From Streptococcus mitis (lineage in GTDB: Bacteria > Bacillota > Bacilli > Lactobacillales > Streptococcaceae): a stretch of 64,000 nucleotides of DNA. Numbering within the stretch: the stretch's first letter is position 1; each line of letters begins with the position of its first letter. Where the stretch lies: NCBI RefSeq assembly GCF_013305725.1, contig NZ_CP047883.1, forward strand, positions 1,529,001 to 1,593,000, written 5' to 3'. The notes under the pieces are model-generated. The model was not told the origin of the DNA, searched no databases, and saw nothing but the letters and a program-made list of their open reading frames with translations. The translations under genes and the position numbers were made by a program. Below, piece after piece: positions 1-8,982 of this stretch.

Positions 1-947
1 TTTTGTTTAAAGTGATGGATAACTTTATCTTGTAGTTTTTTAGTAAAATAATGAAGCGGTGTAACTCCTAATGTTTCGTTTTTTTCATTTAGTCGAACAT
101 TCGTTGCTAAAAATGAGAACTTATTGAGAAGAATATTGACCTTGTCTTCTGGCATAACACCTTCAGATGCAATGTAATCTTTAACTGCTTTTAGAATTCT
201 CATTCCATCATTATCAATTGCTGGTCTTGTTTTATCCTCTGTACCATCAGTTTTTTTAGGATACTTATTACCTGTCAATTTTTTAATATCAAAATCTTCC
301 TCATTAAGGGCTAAAAGAATTGCAGAAATTACTGTTGCTTTATTCTCACCTTCGAGCGAAGCGTAGTTTCGTAAATCTTCATGTAGTTCTTTTGAAACAT
401 TTTGTAATTCAAAAATACGTTTTTGCTCAATAGAGTATTCATTAAGTACATTTACTGAATACCATTCATTTATATTGTTTGGATGAAGTTCCTGAAGATC
501 AGTTAACTTTGGAAGTTCTTTTTCAGTAATTCCTTCTTCAGTGATAGAAACCAATATAGGTTGAATGCTATGAAATTCCTCATCTCCAGTAATACCTATT
601 GCGATTACTTCATCAAAAGAGCTTGTTTTCGTTACGATATGGTTTGCGTAGTGTACAGCACCATTTACAGCAAAACCTGACAATGATGGAATGTCTTTAG
701 CAATAGAACCATCCTCGGTAAGTTTAATAAGTTTATCACTGTCCCTTTTATCTTCAATCACAATAAGATAATCTAAAATCTGCATAACAAATTCAGGCTT
801 TCCAACTCCAGATTTACCTTGTTTGCTAGCTCCTTTTAGTGCTTTAGCAATTTCTGGATGAGAAGAACCTTGCTCATCATATCGGACACCAAATTTTTCT
901 ATCTCTCTTCTAACATATTGATCAGTTGCTGTTGCTTCATTGGCCAT
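1..947 (-). CDS. Restriction-modification protein, N-terminal part (runs off left edge)
   Basis: Open from an ATG at 945-947 to the left edge (about 315 codons), preceded by a clear AAGGAAG ribosome site. Residues about 50-67 read GKPEF...LDYLIVIEDK, which fits a PD-(D/E)XK nuclease core (Asp, then Glu-x-Lys). The N-terminus with helical segments and this nuclease are typical of type I-like or type IIG proteins in which a nuclease is fused to an N6-adenine methylase. The methylase motifs would lie outside the window, so the fusion is inferred. The protein probably cuts and/or methylates DNA in the cytoplasm. It lies downstream of umuC-related fragments in a strip that looks acquired. Confidence 0.6.
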   Translation of the reverse strand, partial: MANEATATDQYVRREIEKFGVRYDEQGSSHPEIAKALKGASKQGKSGVGKPEFVMQILDYLIVIEDKRDSDKLIKLTEDGSIAKDIPSLSGFAVNGAVHYANHIVTKTSSFDEVIAIGITGDEEFHSIQPILVSITEEGITEKELPKLTDLQELHPNNINEWYSVNVLNEYSIEQKRIFELQNVSKELHEDLRNYASLEGENKATVISAILLALNEEDFDIKKLTGNKYPKKTDGTEDKTRPAIDNDGMRILKAVKDYIASEGVMPEDKVNILLNKFSFLATNVRLNEKNETLGVTPLHYFTKKLQDKVIHHFKQ

Positions 948-979
948 AGTTTTTCACTTCCTTAAGTTTATCATCTCCC

Positions 980-1029
980 ATTATATCAAAGAAAGTAGCA
1001 AATTACTTAAAAAATTGCTACTTTCTTTG
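980..1029 (-). promoter_or_regulatory. Dyad and -10 box ahead of the restriction gene
   Basis: A perfect 15-bp inverted repeat (arms 987-1001 and 1015-1029, 13-nt loop) lies between the end of the DUF5960-like gene and the restriction gene. A TATAAT (980-985, minus strand) follows directly. It has no U-run, so it may be an operator as well as, or rather than, a terminator. Confidence 0.45.
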
Positions 1030-1034
1030 CATAT

Positions 1035-1295
1035 TTATATACTTAATTTTCTTATTAATTGACTTTCACTCACTTCAAAATGAAAATAATGATCTCGCCC
1101 ATCCTTAGAATTCTCTTTATTAAGTTTGAAGTAGTTTTTCTGATTCATTGCCATTGTTCTAAGGATGTCATCAACTAGAAAAGTTAATGGAACATCCATT
1201 GAAGAATACTTCTGGAAGTCTTCTTCAAATCGAATATAGTTGTCTGAGAAATAGTCCATCTGTAATCTATTCTCATAGAGTTCTTTTCTACTCAT
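1035..1295 (-). CDS. DUF5960-like small protein
   Basis: An 86-residue, acidic, soluble protein with no membrane segment. It resembles the small streptococcal DUF5960 proteins found next to umuC-type polymerase genes; this is from memory of the family. Function unknown. ATG start; it overlaps the end of the YolD-like gene by 8 bp, so the two are translationally coupled in the order umuC, yolD-like, this gene. With umuC broken it is probably an orphan of an SOS-mutagenesis cassette. Confidence 0.6.
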   Translation of the reverse strand: MSRKELYENRLQMDYFSDNYIRFEEDFQKYSSMDVPLTFLVDDILRTMAMNQKNYFKLNKENSKDGRDHYFHFEVSESQLIRKLSI

Positions 1296-1650
1296 AGGTA
1301 ACCTCTTCTAATAACTGTATGCTCAAGAAGTCTTCCACTTGAATCAATCGGTATCCTTCATAGGTCTTGATGGATACTTCTTTTGCTGAAATTTCTCTCA
1401 CTTCACCAATCAAAGTTACTTTTTGAGTTTTTTGTTTGACTATAAAGCGACCCTTTAAATTCCCAACATAAACCTGAGAAAGTAACAATAATTTTTCTGT
1501 TCTGTTCAAGTCACTAGTTAGATCGACACGATATTTCTCTTCCCCTAGTGATGTGGTATGTTCAGATAAAAAGAAGCCCATCCACTTTTGCATACCTGAG
1601 TCTTGATATTCTCGGGCAGACTGATAGGGCAAATATGAACGTTCAATCAT
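1288..1650 (-). CDS. YolD-like family protein
   Basis: A 120-residue protein. Residues about 18-30 read SGMQKWMGFFLSEH, matching the conserved GMxKWxPFxxLxEH-type signature of YolD-like proteins, and the C-terminal half is a small beta-rich domain (GEVREIS...VSIKTYEGYRLIQVEDFLSIQ). YolD-like proteins are usually encoded beside Y-family polymerases of the UmuC/UvrX type and are thought to act like UmuD. It overlaps the umuC 3' end by 4 bp (ATGA type). It appears intact although its partner polymerase is not. Confidence 0.65.
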   Translation of the reverse strand: MIERSYLPYQSAREYQDSGMQKWMGFFLSEHTTSLGEEKYRVDLTSDLNRTEKLLLLSQVYVGNLKGRFIVKQKTQKVTLIGEVREISAKEVSIKTYEGYRLIQVEDFLSIQLLEEVTYE

Positions 1651-2086
1651 TTTAAACCATCTAGTTCACCAGCAGAATGACCTCCGATTAGTTTACTTCT
1701 AACAATGCTTCTTGATGCTGACTCAAGGGCATTGGCTTTTAAAAGTGAAGAGAACCCAAACTGATCTCGGATGATGTCAATCGCTGATTGGAGCCTTTCT
1801 TCTTTTTCTATTTTTTCAACATCATCAAATAAAGAAACTAGTTCAAACGATTCATTCACTAGACCTGAATAGTTGACGGCAACGTTCCTTACGGCACCTG
1901 AACTGTATTTCTGATGAAATAACTGTAAAACCACATTAGTTAGCATACCCGTCTAATTAGTTGGTTCAATCTTTTTTGTAAGTTGATTGATTTTTTATTT
2001 TCCTATTTGGAATAGCCTACATGAATAGAGACAACAGTTAGTTTCTTACCTGCTCGTCTACGACGAATAGCGACCTGTTCTGCCAT
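1647..2086 (-). pseudogene. umuC: umuC/uvrX-type Y-family DNA polymerase, decayed 3' part
   Basis: Only the C-terminal third of an error-prone translesion polymerase remains. Codons 2086-2006 read MAEQVAIRRRRAGKKLTVVS..HVGYSK, then a TAG; the rest continues as ENKKSINLQ, shifts frame inside a run of six A, hits a second TAG where a Gln is expected (PTN*TG), and then stays open from 1946 to 1647 with VRNVAVNYSGLV...SRSIVRSKLIGGHSAG. Two nonsense codons and a one-base loss make it non-functional. Homology stops at about 2087; the N-terminal catalytic part is missing. The remaining frame still overlaps the YolD-like gene. Confidence 0.75.
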
Positions 2087-2237
2087 TTTTCAAAGCAATT
2101 CAAGATTTTATAGCATACACAAGAGGAAATCGTATTACAGATATCTATTTGCACGTTACATAAAAAACAAAAAATCTAATCATTCCTGTTTTAGATTCGT
2201 TAACAAAATAAGTGTGGCAAATTTGTGGCAAAATAAA
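2087..2237. other. Intergenic junction between umuC relic and fba
   Basis: No gene seen. Homology to umuC stops abruptly here, and a direct repeat GTGGCAAA-TT-TGTGGCAAAA occurs at about 2214-2233. It is probably scar sequence of a former mobile element, but I could not identify an attachment site. Confidence 0.3.
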
Positions 2238-2266
2238 GAAAAAGGTTTATCCAAATCGGATAAACC
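2238..2266 (-). terminator. fba terminator
   Basis: Stem of 9 bp (GGTTTATCC / GGATAAACC) with a 5-nt loop, followed on the minus strand by TTTTTC, directly downstream of fba. Confidence 0.8.
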
Positions 2267-2293
2267 CTGTTATATCAAGCTTTTACAAACTTC

Positions 2294-3175
2294 TTAAGCT
2301 TTACCTTCTGAACCGAATACGTCGATACGTTCTTCAACTGATGCTTGGATAGCTTTTACACCGTCAGCCAAGAATTTACGTGGGTCGAAGAGTTTCTTCT
2401 TGTCGTATTCTGCTTCGTTTGCTTCGTAGTCACGAGCAAATTTACGAGTTGCGTTAGCGAATGCGATTTGGCATTCAGTGTTAACGTTAACTTTAGCAAC
2501 ACCAAGTTTGATAGCTGCTTGGATTTGCTCATCAGGAATACCTGATCCACCGTGCAATACGATTGGGAAGCCTGGAAGAGCTTCTGTCAATTTTTGCAAG
2601 TGGTCAAGGTCAAGACCTTCCCAGTTTGCTGGGTAAGGACCGTGGATGTTTCCGATACCAGCTGCCAAGAAGTCGATACCAGTCTCAACCATTGCTTTAG
2701 CGTCTTCGATTGGAGCCAATTCACCCTTACCGATGATTCCGTCTTCTTCACCACCGATAGTACCAACTTCAGCTTCTACTGAGATACCTTTAGCGTGTGC
2801 TTTTTCAACAACTTCTTTAGCCAATTTAAGGTTTTCTTCAACTGGAAGGTGTGAACCGTCAAACATGATTGAAGTGTAACCAACTTCGATACACTCAAGT
2901 GCATCTTCGTAGTGACCGTGGTCAAGGTGGATAGCTACTGGTACAGTGATACCCATTGATTCAACAAGGTTAGCGATCAAGTTGCGAGCAACTTTGTAAC
3001 CACCCATGTATTTAGCAGCACCCATTGAAGTTTGGATCAAAACTGGAGCTTTTTTAGCTTCTGCTGCGCGCAAGATAGCTTGAGTCCACTCAAGGTTGTT
3101 TGTGTTAAATCCACCAACTGCATAACCGTTGTCACGAGCTGCTTGGACAAATTTTTCTGCTGAAACGATTGCCAT
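2294..3175 (-). CDS. fba: Fructose-bisphosphate aldolase, class II
   Basis: A 293-residue cytoplasmic glycolytic enzyme that splits fructose 1,6-bisphosphate into dihydroxyacetone phosphate and glyceraldehyde 3-phosphate. Zinc ligands are in HLDHGH (83-88); other class II signatures are GTIGGEEDG (about 138-146), GIGNIHGPYP (about 173) and VLHGGSGIP (about 207), followed by the NVNTE phosphate-binding region. Full family length. ATG is preceded by AGGAGG. The extended -10 (TGATAAAAT, about 3230) is on the minus strand upstream. Single-gene transcript ending at the hairpin at 2238-2266. Confidence 0.97.
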   Translation of the reverse strand: MAIVSAEKFVQAARDNGYAVGGFNTNNLEWTQAILRAAEAKKAPVLIQTSMGAAKYMGGYKVARNLIANLVESMGITVPVAIHLDHGHYEDALECIEVGYTSIMFDGSHLPVEENLKLAKEVVEKAHAKGISVEAEVGTIGGEEDGIIGKGELAPIEDAKAMVETGIDFLAAGIGNIHGPYPANWEGLDLDHLQKLTEALPGFPIVLHGGSGIPDEQIQAAIKLGVAKVNVNTECQIAFANATRKFARDYEANEAEYDKKKLFDPRKFLADGVKAIQASVEERIDVFGSEGKA

Positions 3176-3315
3176 TTTATCAGGCCTCCTGTATATTTTT
3201 ATGGGTCATCCCATTTACATTGTTCATTTTATCACTTTTTGACAAAAAAATCTAGTTTTTCCCGCAGTTTCAATTGAATTTCTTCTAGCTTCATCTATGT
3301 AAACCCTTTCTCTGC

Positions 3316-4644
3316 CTAGTCTTGAGCAACTTTTGGAAAAGCTATAAAGAAAGTTAAACGATTCTCCTGCATTTCAAAACGATAAGCTAATTTTTCATGT
3401 TCTAATAAACTTTTAACAACAAAGAGCCCCATCCCAGACCCCTTGGCCTTACGACTAGCATTATCAGAAAAAGACTGAGCCAGTTTTTCTTGTTCTTCAG
3501 GACTACAGCTATTCTCGATAAAGAGTTCCCCTTCTCTTTCGCCAATTTGAACCAAGCCACCTGGAACAGAGTGCTTAATAGCATTACTGATAAGGTTAGA
3601 CATAATCAACTTCATGACAGATGGATTTAGATAAGCCTGCTGATGAGTCAAACTATTGTCTATCTGGAGCTCTCTATCCTTGGCTAGTAAAGCATAATCC
3701 TTAAGCAGACTTTGCGTCATCTGGTGTAAGTCAATTTGTTCCCTATCGTCTCGCAATTCCTGCACAGAAGAGAGAGAAAGTATCTGTAGAACATGGTGAT
3801 TGAGCTCATCCACAATCCCCAAGGCAACTCCCAGATAGTGGTCTCTATCCTTATAGCGACCGATATTTTCTTTCATATTTTCGAGCAGGATTTTCAAACT
3901 AGCCAGCGGTGTTTTCAATTCATGAGAAGCCCCTCGCAAAAATTCGACCTTCATCTTTTCCAGCTGGAGAATGGCTTCATTCTTGTCATGCAAGTCCGCA
4001 ATGACAGTCAAAAGATGCTGGTAGAGGCTATTGATTTGTTCCTTGAGATCGCCGATCTCATCCTTGGAATCCACGCACAATCTCACTTGGGAATCCAGCT
4101 CCATCATTCTACGAGTCACCCGCTTGATTTCCAAAATCGGAGCAACAATGGTCCGAGCATAGATATAGGCCACCAAGAGGGAAATCAGAAAGGATGCCAG
4201 CAAGGTATAGGGAAGAAACTGGAGACTGATTTGCTCTGCTTCCTTTTGCAAATCCATGGACGCTAAAAACTGGAGAGTCATGGTACCACCGTCCTGCGTT
4301 GTCACCTCGCGCTCCTCGATAAAAAGAGAGGTTGTCTGGCGGTCTGTGTCCAGAGGAAGACTGTTCTTGATTTCTAACTTGTCCTCGGTCATCTCGCCCT
4401 TAACGACCCCCTTGATATCACTAGTCTTAGAATACAAGTCTAACACTTTCTCGATGCTCTGCCTATCCTTACCTTCTAGGGACTGGGCAATGGCTGTCAC
4501 TTTCTGGCCAATGGTTTCCTGACGATGACTCAGATAAGTCGAAGGAAAAAGAAAATAAATAGCCAAATGAAGGCAGATAACCAGAACACTAAAAATCGAG
4601 AAGGTATAGATAAATATCTTTGTAAATAAACCTGTTCGTTTCAT
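3316..4644 (-). CDS. vncS: Sensor histidine kinase VncS
   Basis: A 442-residue membrane kinase. Transmembrane helices at about 9-33 and 144-165 flank an extracellular sensor domain; then come a HAMP linker, the phospho-acceptor motif GASHELKTPLASL (His near 240), and an ATPase domain with NLISNAIKHS (N box) and GSGMGLFVVKS (G box). The start overlaps the vncR stop by 4 bp, so the two are co-translated. In pneumococcus VncS was described as the partner of VncR, next to the vex transporter; a role in vancomycin tolerance was proposed and disputed. Confidence 0.93.
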   Translation of the reverse strand: MKRTGLFTKIFIYTFSIFSVLVICLHLAIYFLFPSTYLSHRQETIGQKVTAIAQSLEGKDRQSIEKVLDLYSKTSDIKGVVKGEMTEDKLEIKNSLPLDTDRQTTSLFIEEREVTTQDGGTMTLQFLASMDLQKEAEQISLQFLPYTLLASFLISLLVAYIYARTIVAPILEIKRVTRRMMELDSQVRLCVDSKDEIGDLKEQINSLYQHLLTVIADLHDKNEAILQLEKMKVEFLRGASHELKTPLASLKILLENMKENIGRYKDRDHYLGVALGIVDELNHHVLQILSLSSVQELRDDREQIDLHQMTQSLLKDYALLAKDRELQIDNSLTHQQAYLNPSVMKLIMSNLISNAIKHSVPGGLVQIGEREGELFIENSCSPEEQEKLAQSFSDNASRKAKGSGMGLFVVKSLLEHEKLAYRFEMQENRLTFFIAFPKVAQD

Positions 4645-5297
4645 TTTCGCTCCAATTTATAACCAACATTGCGCACAGTGAGGATGCAGTCCAAGTCTAG
4701 CTTTTTCCGCAGTTCCTTGATATAAACATCAATGACACGGTCAAAGGGAACCTCATCTGTCGCCTTCCAGACGGCATCGATTATCTGAGACCGAGTCAAG
4801 GCCCGTCCTTCATTTTTCACCAGATAGTCCAGAATTTCCAACTCTTTGGCATTGATAGCCACTTCTTGACCTGCTAGGCTGGCACTGTAGCTCTCAAAAT
4901 CCACCCTGGCATCTTTATAGGAGAAGATTCGTCCTGTATCATAATAGCGCTTGAAAATCGCGTCTACTCTTACTTTTAAGAGGGACAGAGAAAAAGGCTT
5001 TTCCAGATATCCATCTGCCAGAGAAGCAAAAGCACTCATCTTGTATTCCTCATCCTGAAAGGCGGTCAACATCAGGACAGGGACCTGACTAGTCTTACGA
5101 ATCTCAGCTAGAACTTCTAAGCCATTGAGTTTGGGCATCTGGATATCCAGTAAAATCAGGGCCACCTCATAGCTAGAAAATTGCTCCAAGGCTTCTTGTC
5201 CGTCCGCTGCCTCAATGGTTTCATAACCACAATCCGTCAAATAGTCACTGACCCCCTCACGGATCATCTCTTCATCTTCTACAATTAAAATTTTCAT
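4641..5297 (-). CDS. vncR: Response regulator VncR
   Basis: A 218-residue OmpR-family regulator. The receiver domain (1-115) has acidic residues EDEE near 7-10, the phospho-acceptor Asp in LILLDIQMPKLNG (about 52) and Lys in YLEKPF (about 100). The C-terminal winged helix (125-218) ends in FDRVIDVYIKELRKKL...VRNVGYKL. The ATG has AAAGGA only about 17 nt upstream, so initiation is probably weak. It is first in the vncRS unit, with a possible TATAAT within the hairpin loop at 5402-5407. Confidence 0.93.
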   Translation of the reverse strand: MKILIVEDEEMIREGVSDYLTDCGYETIEAADGQEALEQFSSYEVALILLDIQMPKLNGLEVLAEIRKTSQVPVLMLTAFQDEEYKMSAFASLADGYLEKPFSLSLLKVRVDAIFKRYYDTGRIFSYKDARVDFESYSASLAGQEVAINAKELEILDYLVKNEGRALTRSQIIDAVWKATDEVPFDRVIDVYIKELRKKLDLDCILTVRNVGYKLERK

Positions 5298-5392
5298 AGA
5301 AAAAACGTTTCACATTCCTTTAAATTTCTTGTAAATCATCTCAATTTCATCCTGAAAGGAAGAGGCCTTATCAAGATAAAATAGATAAAAAT

Positions 5393-5432
5393 GCTACCTA
5401 TATTATACCCCATTTAGGAGAGAATAGGTAGC
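5393..5432 (-). terminator. Hairpin between vex3 and vncR
   Basis: Arms GCTACCTAT / ATAGGTAGC (9 bp) with a 22-nt loop and a T-rich tail on the minus strand. The loop contains TATAAT (5402-5407, minus), so terminator and vncRS promoter may overlap. Confidence 0.55.
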
Positions 5433-5439
5433 AAGTTTG

Positions 5440-6819
5440 TTATTCGCTATCCAGCAAGAGTTCTTTTGGTTGTTTTCTAAGGAGATTGCTTGAAGCAAGC
5501 GCCATAACGAGAACCACTAGAACCAAGGCAAGGACAAAGACGATGATAAAGTCTGATGTCTGAATAGAAATATCTAGGCTCGACAAGGTCTTACTAAAAC
5601 CATCTACTTCTGCACCACCACCAAGGTTAGAGGCTTGAGCCGCCTTGCTAGCCTGTTTGGCAACACCTGAAGTAACATTGGCTAGGACAGTGTTTCCGAT
5701 TGCACGCGCTGTGTAAGTAGCTAAGAAGTAAGCAGAAACAAGAGCAGGGACTGCAATCAAAATCGATTCAGTAATGAATTGACCCAAGATACTTGCCTGC
5801 TTGAGACCGATAGAGAGGAGAATTCCCACTTCCTTGCGACGAGCATTGATCCAAAGGCTGAGCAAGAGGGCAAGGAGAAGGACTGAGAAGCTCAAGCTAC
5901 CCCAGAAGAGGAGGTTGGCCATCTTGTACATACCAGAGATAGATTGCTCAAGAGCTGGGTAGTTAGAGGAGCTCTTAACGAGTGTATAACTCTTCCAGTT
6001 GATACCACTGATGCCATTCAACTCTTTCATAACATCATCCAAGTTCTTGTCCGCTGTTACAAAGAAGGTTGCGTCCCCATAAATAGCTGTGTCTTCTGTG
6101 TAGCCATAAAGTTTAGCAGCCGTATGGATGTCTGTGATAGCTGTGTTCTCGTATAGTTCTTGTGAGTAGGTTACTGCCGACTTATTGTGACCATCAAAGA
6201 GTCCCTTGATTGTCACTTCGACTGTTTCCTTGGCTCCTTTTTCATTGTCTGCATCGTAGATATTGGAGTCCAGTTTAACCTTATCCCCGACTTTCCAGCC
6301 GTGTTTGGCTGCCAAGTCCTTGTGCAGGAGGATTTTGTCCTTGTCGTCGTTTGTTAAGTGCTCTCCTTCAACCAGTTTATAAGAACCAGAGACAAACTTG
6401 TCTTCTTTAGAGGAGTCATTGACACCTGTAATCATTAAGCTACTTCCAAAATGTTTGGCACGGTCAGGAGTCAGATTTTTCTTGGTTTCTGGCGTTTCGA
6501 TAAGGTCATATCCAGTCAAATCTCCGATAGCGTTGATGCGTTTCACATAAGACTCAATGGCCTTGTTTTCGGTGATTTTTTTGATGTCCTCACCCTTAAT
6601 ATTCCCAGCACCACGTGGCGTTCCTTGATTGACGCGACGATTGATTTGCATGGAGAAGCTGTTGGTGATATTTTTAAAGGTCTCCTGAGAAGCTTTGGCA
6701 GTAGCTCCCTTGATCGATAAGCCGACCAAACTCAAGCTCGCCATGAGGAGAATAATCAGGAAGATGACAATCGATTTGAAAAACTTCCTTGTAACATAGG
6801 CAAATGCGTTGTGTAACAT
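5440..6819 (-). CDS. vex3: ABC transporter permease Vex3
   Basis: A 459-residue FtsX/MacB-type permease. One N-terminal helix (about 16-38), a large extracellular domain rich in Lys, Asp and Asn (about 40-290), then three helices (about 297-325, 345-370 and 425-450) and a short cytoplasmic tail. It is homologous to Vex1 and both work with ATPase Vex2. The substrate is unknown. It is last in the vex1-vex2-vex3 operon. The stretch between it and vncR, where pneumococcus encodes the Pep27 peptide, has no such peptide here. Confidence 0.9.
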   Translation of the reverse strand: MLHNAFAYVTRKFFKSIVIFLIILLMASLSLVGLSIKGATAKASQETFKNITNSFSMQINRRVNQGTPRGAGNIKGEDIKKITENKAIESYVKRINAIGDLTGYDLIETPETKKNLTPDRAKHFGSSLMITGVNDSSKEDKFVSGSYKLVEGEHLTNDDKDKILLHKDLAAKHGWKVGDKVKLDSNIYDADNEKGAKETVEVTIKGLFDGHNKSAVTYSQELYENTAITDIHTAAKLYGYTEDTAIYGDATFFVTADKNLDDVMKELNGISGINWKSYTLVKSSSNYPALEQSISGMYKMANLLFWGSLSFSVLLLALLLSLWINARRKEVGILLSIGLKQASILGQFITESILIAVPALVSAYFLATYTARAIGNTVLANVTSGVAKQASKAAQASNLGGGAEVDGFSKTLSSLDISIQTSDFIIVFVLALVLVVLVMALASSNLLRKQPKELLLDSE

Positions 6820-6869
6820 ATGTTCCCTTTCTAGATTTGATTTAATAATTCTATCAAAACAAGCTCATC

Positions 6870-7517
6870 TTATTTTGTAGTGTTACGAGTTTCAGTCAGT
6901 TTCTTATCCTTCAACTCAAGTGTAATATCTGACGCTTGAGCCACTTCTTTACTGTGGGTTACGACGATGACACATTTACCTGTTTTCTGGGCAAGTGATT
7001 TGAGCAGTTCGACAATATCTCCAGCAGTTTTAGGGTCCAGATTTCCTGTTGGCTCATCCGCTAGAATAACTGGAGCTTCTGATACCAAACTACGAGCAAT
7101 GGCAACACGTTGCTGTTGACCCCCTGATAACTGGAGAACATTCCGCTTGATCTGACTTTCATCCAAACCAAGTTCAAGCAGTGTATCCTTGCTTGCCTTT
7201 TTATTGACCAAGCGGATATTTTCCAGTGGAGAAAGATAATCTATCAAGTTATAATTTTGAAAGACCAGGGAAATATGGTGCATGCGATGGTAAGAATAAC
7301 CCTTCTTACGAATATCCTCTCCTTGAAAAAGGATAGAACCTTCAACAGGACTATCTAGACCAGCAAGTAGGGACAAGAGTGTGGATTTTCCTGCTCCTGA
7401 CTCACCAATAATACTGTAAAATTTCCCGGGTTCAAAATTATAATTGATCTGATATAGGACTGCTTCAGCAGTGTTCTTATAACGGTAGGTAAGGTCTTGC
7501 AATTGTAATAAAGTCAT
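6870..7517 (-). CDS. vex2: ABC transporter ATPase Vex2
   Basis: A 215-residue ATPase of the MacB/LolD type. Walker A GESGAGKST (about 38-46), Q-loop VFQNYNLIDYL (about 84), signature LSGGQQQRVAIAR (about 129), Walker B VILADEPTGNLD (about 151) and H-loop VVTHS (about 185). It energises permeases Vex1 and Vex3 at the membrane. Its ATG follows a GGAG site; a BOX element (7531-7646) separates it from vex1, yet the operon order is kept. Confidence 0.93.
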   Translation of the reverse strand: MTLLQLQDLTYRYKNTAEAVLYQINYNFEPGKFYSIIGESGAGKSTLLSLLAGLDSPVEGSILFQGEDIRKKGYSYHRMHHISLVFQNYNLIDYLSPLENIRLVNKKASKDTLLELGLDESQIKRNVLQLSGGQQQRVAIARSLVSEAPVILADEPTGNLDPKTAGDIVELLKSLAQKTGKCVIVVTHSKEVAQASDITLELKDKKLTETRNTTK

Positions 7518-7530
7518 GATTTCTCCTTCT

Positions 7531-7646
7531 TATACTCAATGAAAATCAAAGATTAAACTAGGAAGCTAGCCGCAGGTTGCTCAAAACACTGTTTTGAGGT
7601 TGCAGCTAAAGCTGACGCGGTTTGAAGAGTTTTTCGAAGAGTATTA
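7531..7646. repeat. BOX element (boxA-boxC type)
   Basis: Starts with the boxA signature TATACTCAATGAAAATC and ends with the boxC signature TTTTCGAAGAGTATTA, 116 bp. It lies inside the vex operon. The last three bases (7644-7646) are the stop codon of vex1 on the minus strand. Confidence 0.9.
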
Positions 7647-8921
7647 ACTAATAGATGATAAAATTTTCTTAGGCGATTTTCTAAATAAGAATAGGAAACA
7701 AAGGGCTACAGATAAGCAACTAAGCAGAACTAGAAAAACATAGGATTCTGCAAAAGATAGGATGCTGGTTGATAGACTGCTTGCTTTGGCTAGTGTATCT
7801 TGTAAGCTTGCCTGATCTCCACTGGCTAAGACAGTTTGGAGTAGATAAGAGGTGATGGCGTTTCCTGCAACAAATGCTGGAAGCAAAGCACCGAGAGATA
7901 CCAAAACTACCTCTAAACAGAACTGTAGGAAGATTGAACTCTTGCCTTTTCCAAGTGCCAGAAGAATCCCCACTTCGTAGACCCTTTCTCTCAACCAGAG
8001 AGACAAGACTAAAATTAAGGCCCCAGCTCCTGCTATCAACATCCCATAAAGGAAGATGGTGAGGAAGGTTTGGAAGGTTGCTACTGAGTCCTTGATTTGT
8101 TCAAAGGCCTTATTTTCCTTCTCGACTTGGTAGCCTTGACTTTCTAAAGCCAAGTTTTCCACTTGCTTCATGAGCCCGTCCATTTCCTTAGGATTTTCTA
8201 CATAGAAGCGAGCAGCACTGACTTGAGGTTCACTATTTCCTAAAAGGGTTTGGCTACTTTCATAGTCTGTAAAGACCTGGTTTTCACTGAAGTCGGAAGA
8301 TAAGCCTGTGAATTTCTCTTGTTTTTTACCAGAGAAGATTCCGACGATTTCAAACTCGACAGTTTGTCCTTTACCAGCTTCAGACTGTCCAGCGTCAAAG
8401 CCAAGCTTGTCATGAAGCGAAATACCATTCTTCTTAGCCAACTCTTCGTGAATAAGAATTTTCTTGGAATCCCCTTTTTGAAGGTGTCGCCCTTCTTTTA
8501 GATTGAAAGCCGAGCTGGTAAATGTGACATCCTTGGATGAATCCTCAAGAGCCGTTAAGCTGACCAAGTTCTTATCCGCAGCTGACAAATCATCACGCTC
8601 CACACTCTGCTCGCCACTCACTGCTTCCTTGTCTTTTAGTTTTGCGACCGTCTCGAGTTCAGGAGAAATATTTTCCAGTCCCTTAATCTTGCTTACAGAT
8701 GCTATATCTGACAACTTGAAAGTCTGACCGTTCTCTATCTTCTTAATAGAAAAAGATGTATTGAGTGATTTGTAAAGATTGGTTTCAACTGTTTTGTTGG
8801 ACTTCATCAGCGTCAAACAGGCTGAAATTCCGGCCAATAGGACCAATAAAATCAGAAATAAAATAAAACTTCTCAGTCGTTTTCTGCTGACATAAGCCCA
8901 AGCTCTTTGGATCGGATTCAT
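7644..8921 (-). CDS. vex1: ABC transporter permease Vex1
   Basis: A 425-residue FtsX/MacB-type permease. N-terminal helix at about 17-38, extracellular domain about 40-280, then helices at about 288-312, 335-360 and 395-415 and a basic tail (FRKSPKK). First gene of vex1-vex2-vex3. Its TAA stop lies in the terminal TATTA of the adjoining BOX element, so the BOX forms its 3' end and the last residues may have been altered by the insertion. Confidence 0.9.
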   Translation of the reverse strand: MNPIQRAWAYVSRKRLRSFILFLILLVLLAGISACLTLMKSNKTVETNLYKSLNTSFSIKKIENGQTFKLSDIASVSKIKGLENISPELETVAKLKDKEAVSGEQSVERDDLSAADKNLVSLTALEDSSKDVTFTSSAFNLKEGRHLQKGDSKKILIHEELAKKNGISLHDKLGFDAGQSEAGKGQTVEFEIVGIFSGKKQEKFTGLSSDFSENQVFTDYESSQTLLGNSEPQVSAARFYVENPKEMDGLMKQVENLALESQGYQVEKENKAFEQIKDSVATFQTFLTIFLYGMLIAGAGALILVLSLWLRERVYEVGILLALGKGKSSIFLQFCLEVVLVSLGALLPAFVAGNAITSYLLQTVLASGDQASLQDTLAKASSLSTSILSFAESYVFLVLLSCLSVALCFLFLFRKSPKKILSSIS

Positions 8922-8982
8922 TTGTCACCTCCATATTTGTAAGACTATTATAAAATCCAAATATGAAATGTTTATGAAATCC

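Noticed and set aside
2092..2163. Plus-strand peptide ending TDIYLHVT, similar in flavour to the end of a tyrosine recombinase
   Set aside because: Only about 23 codons with no active-site residues; too short to call an integrase relic.
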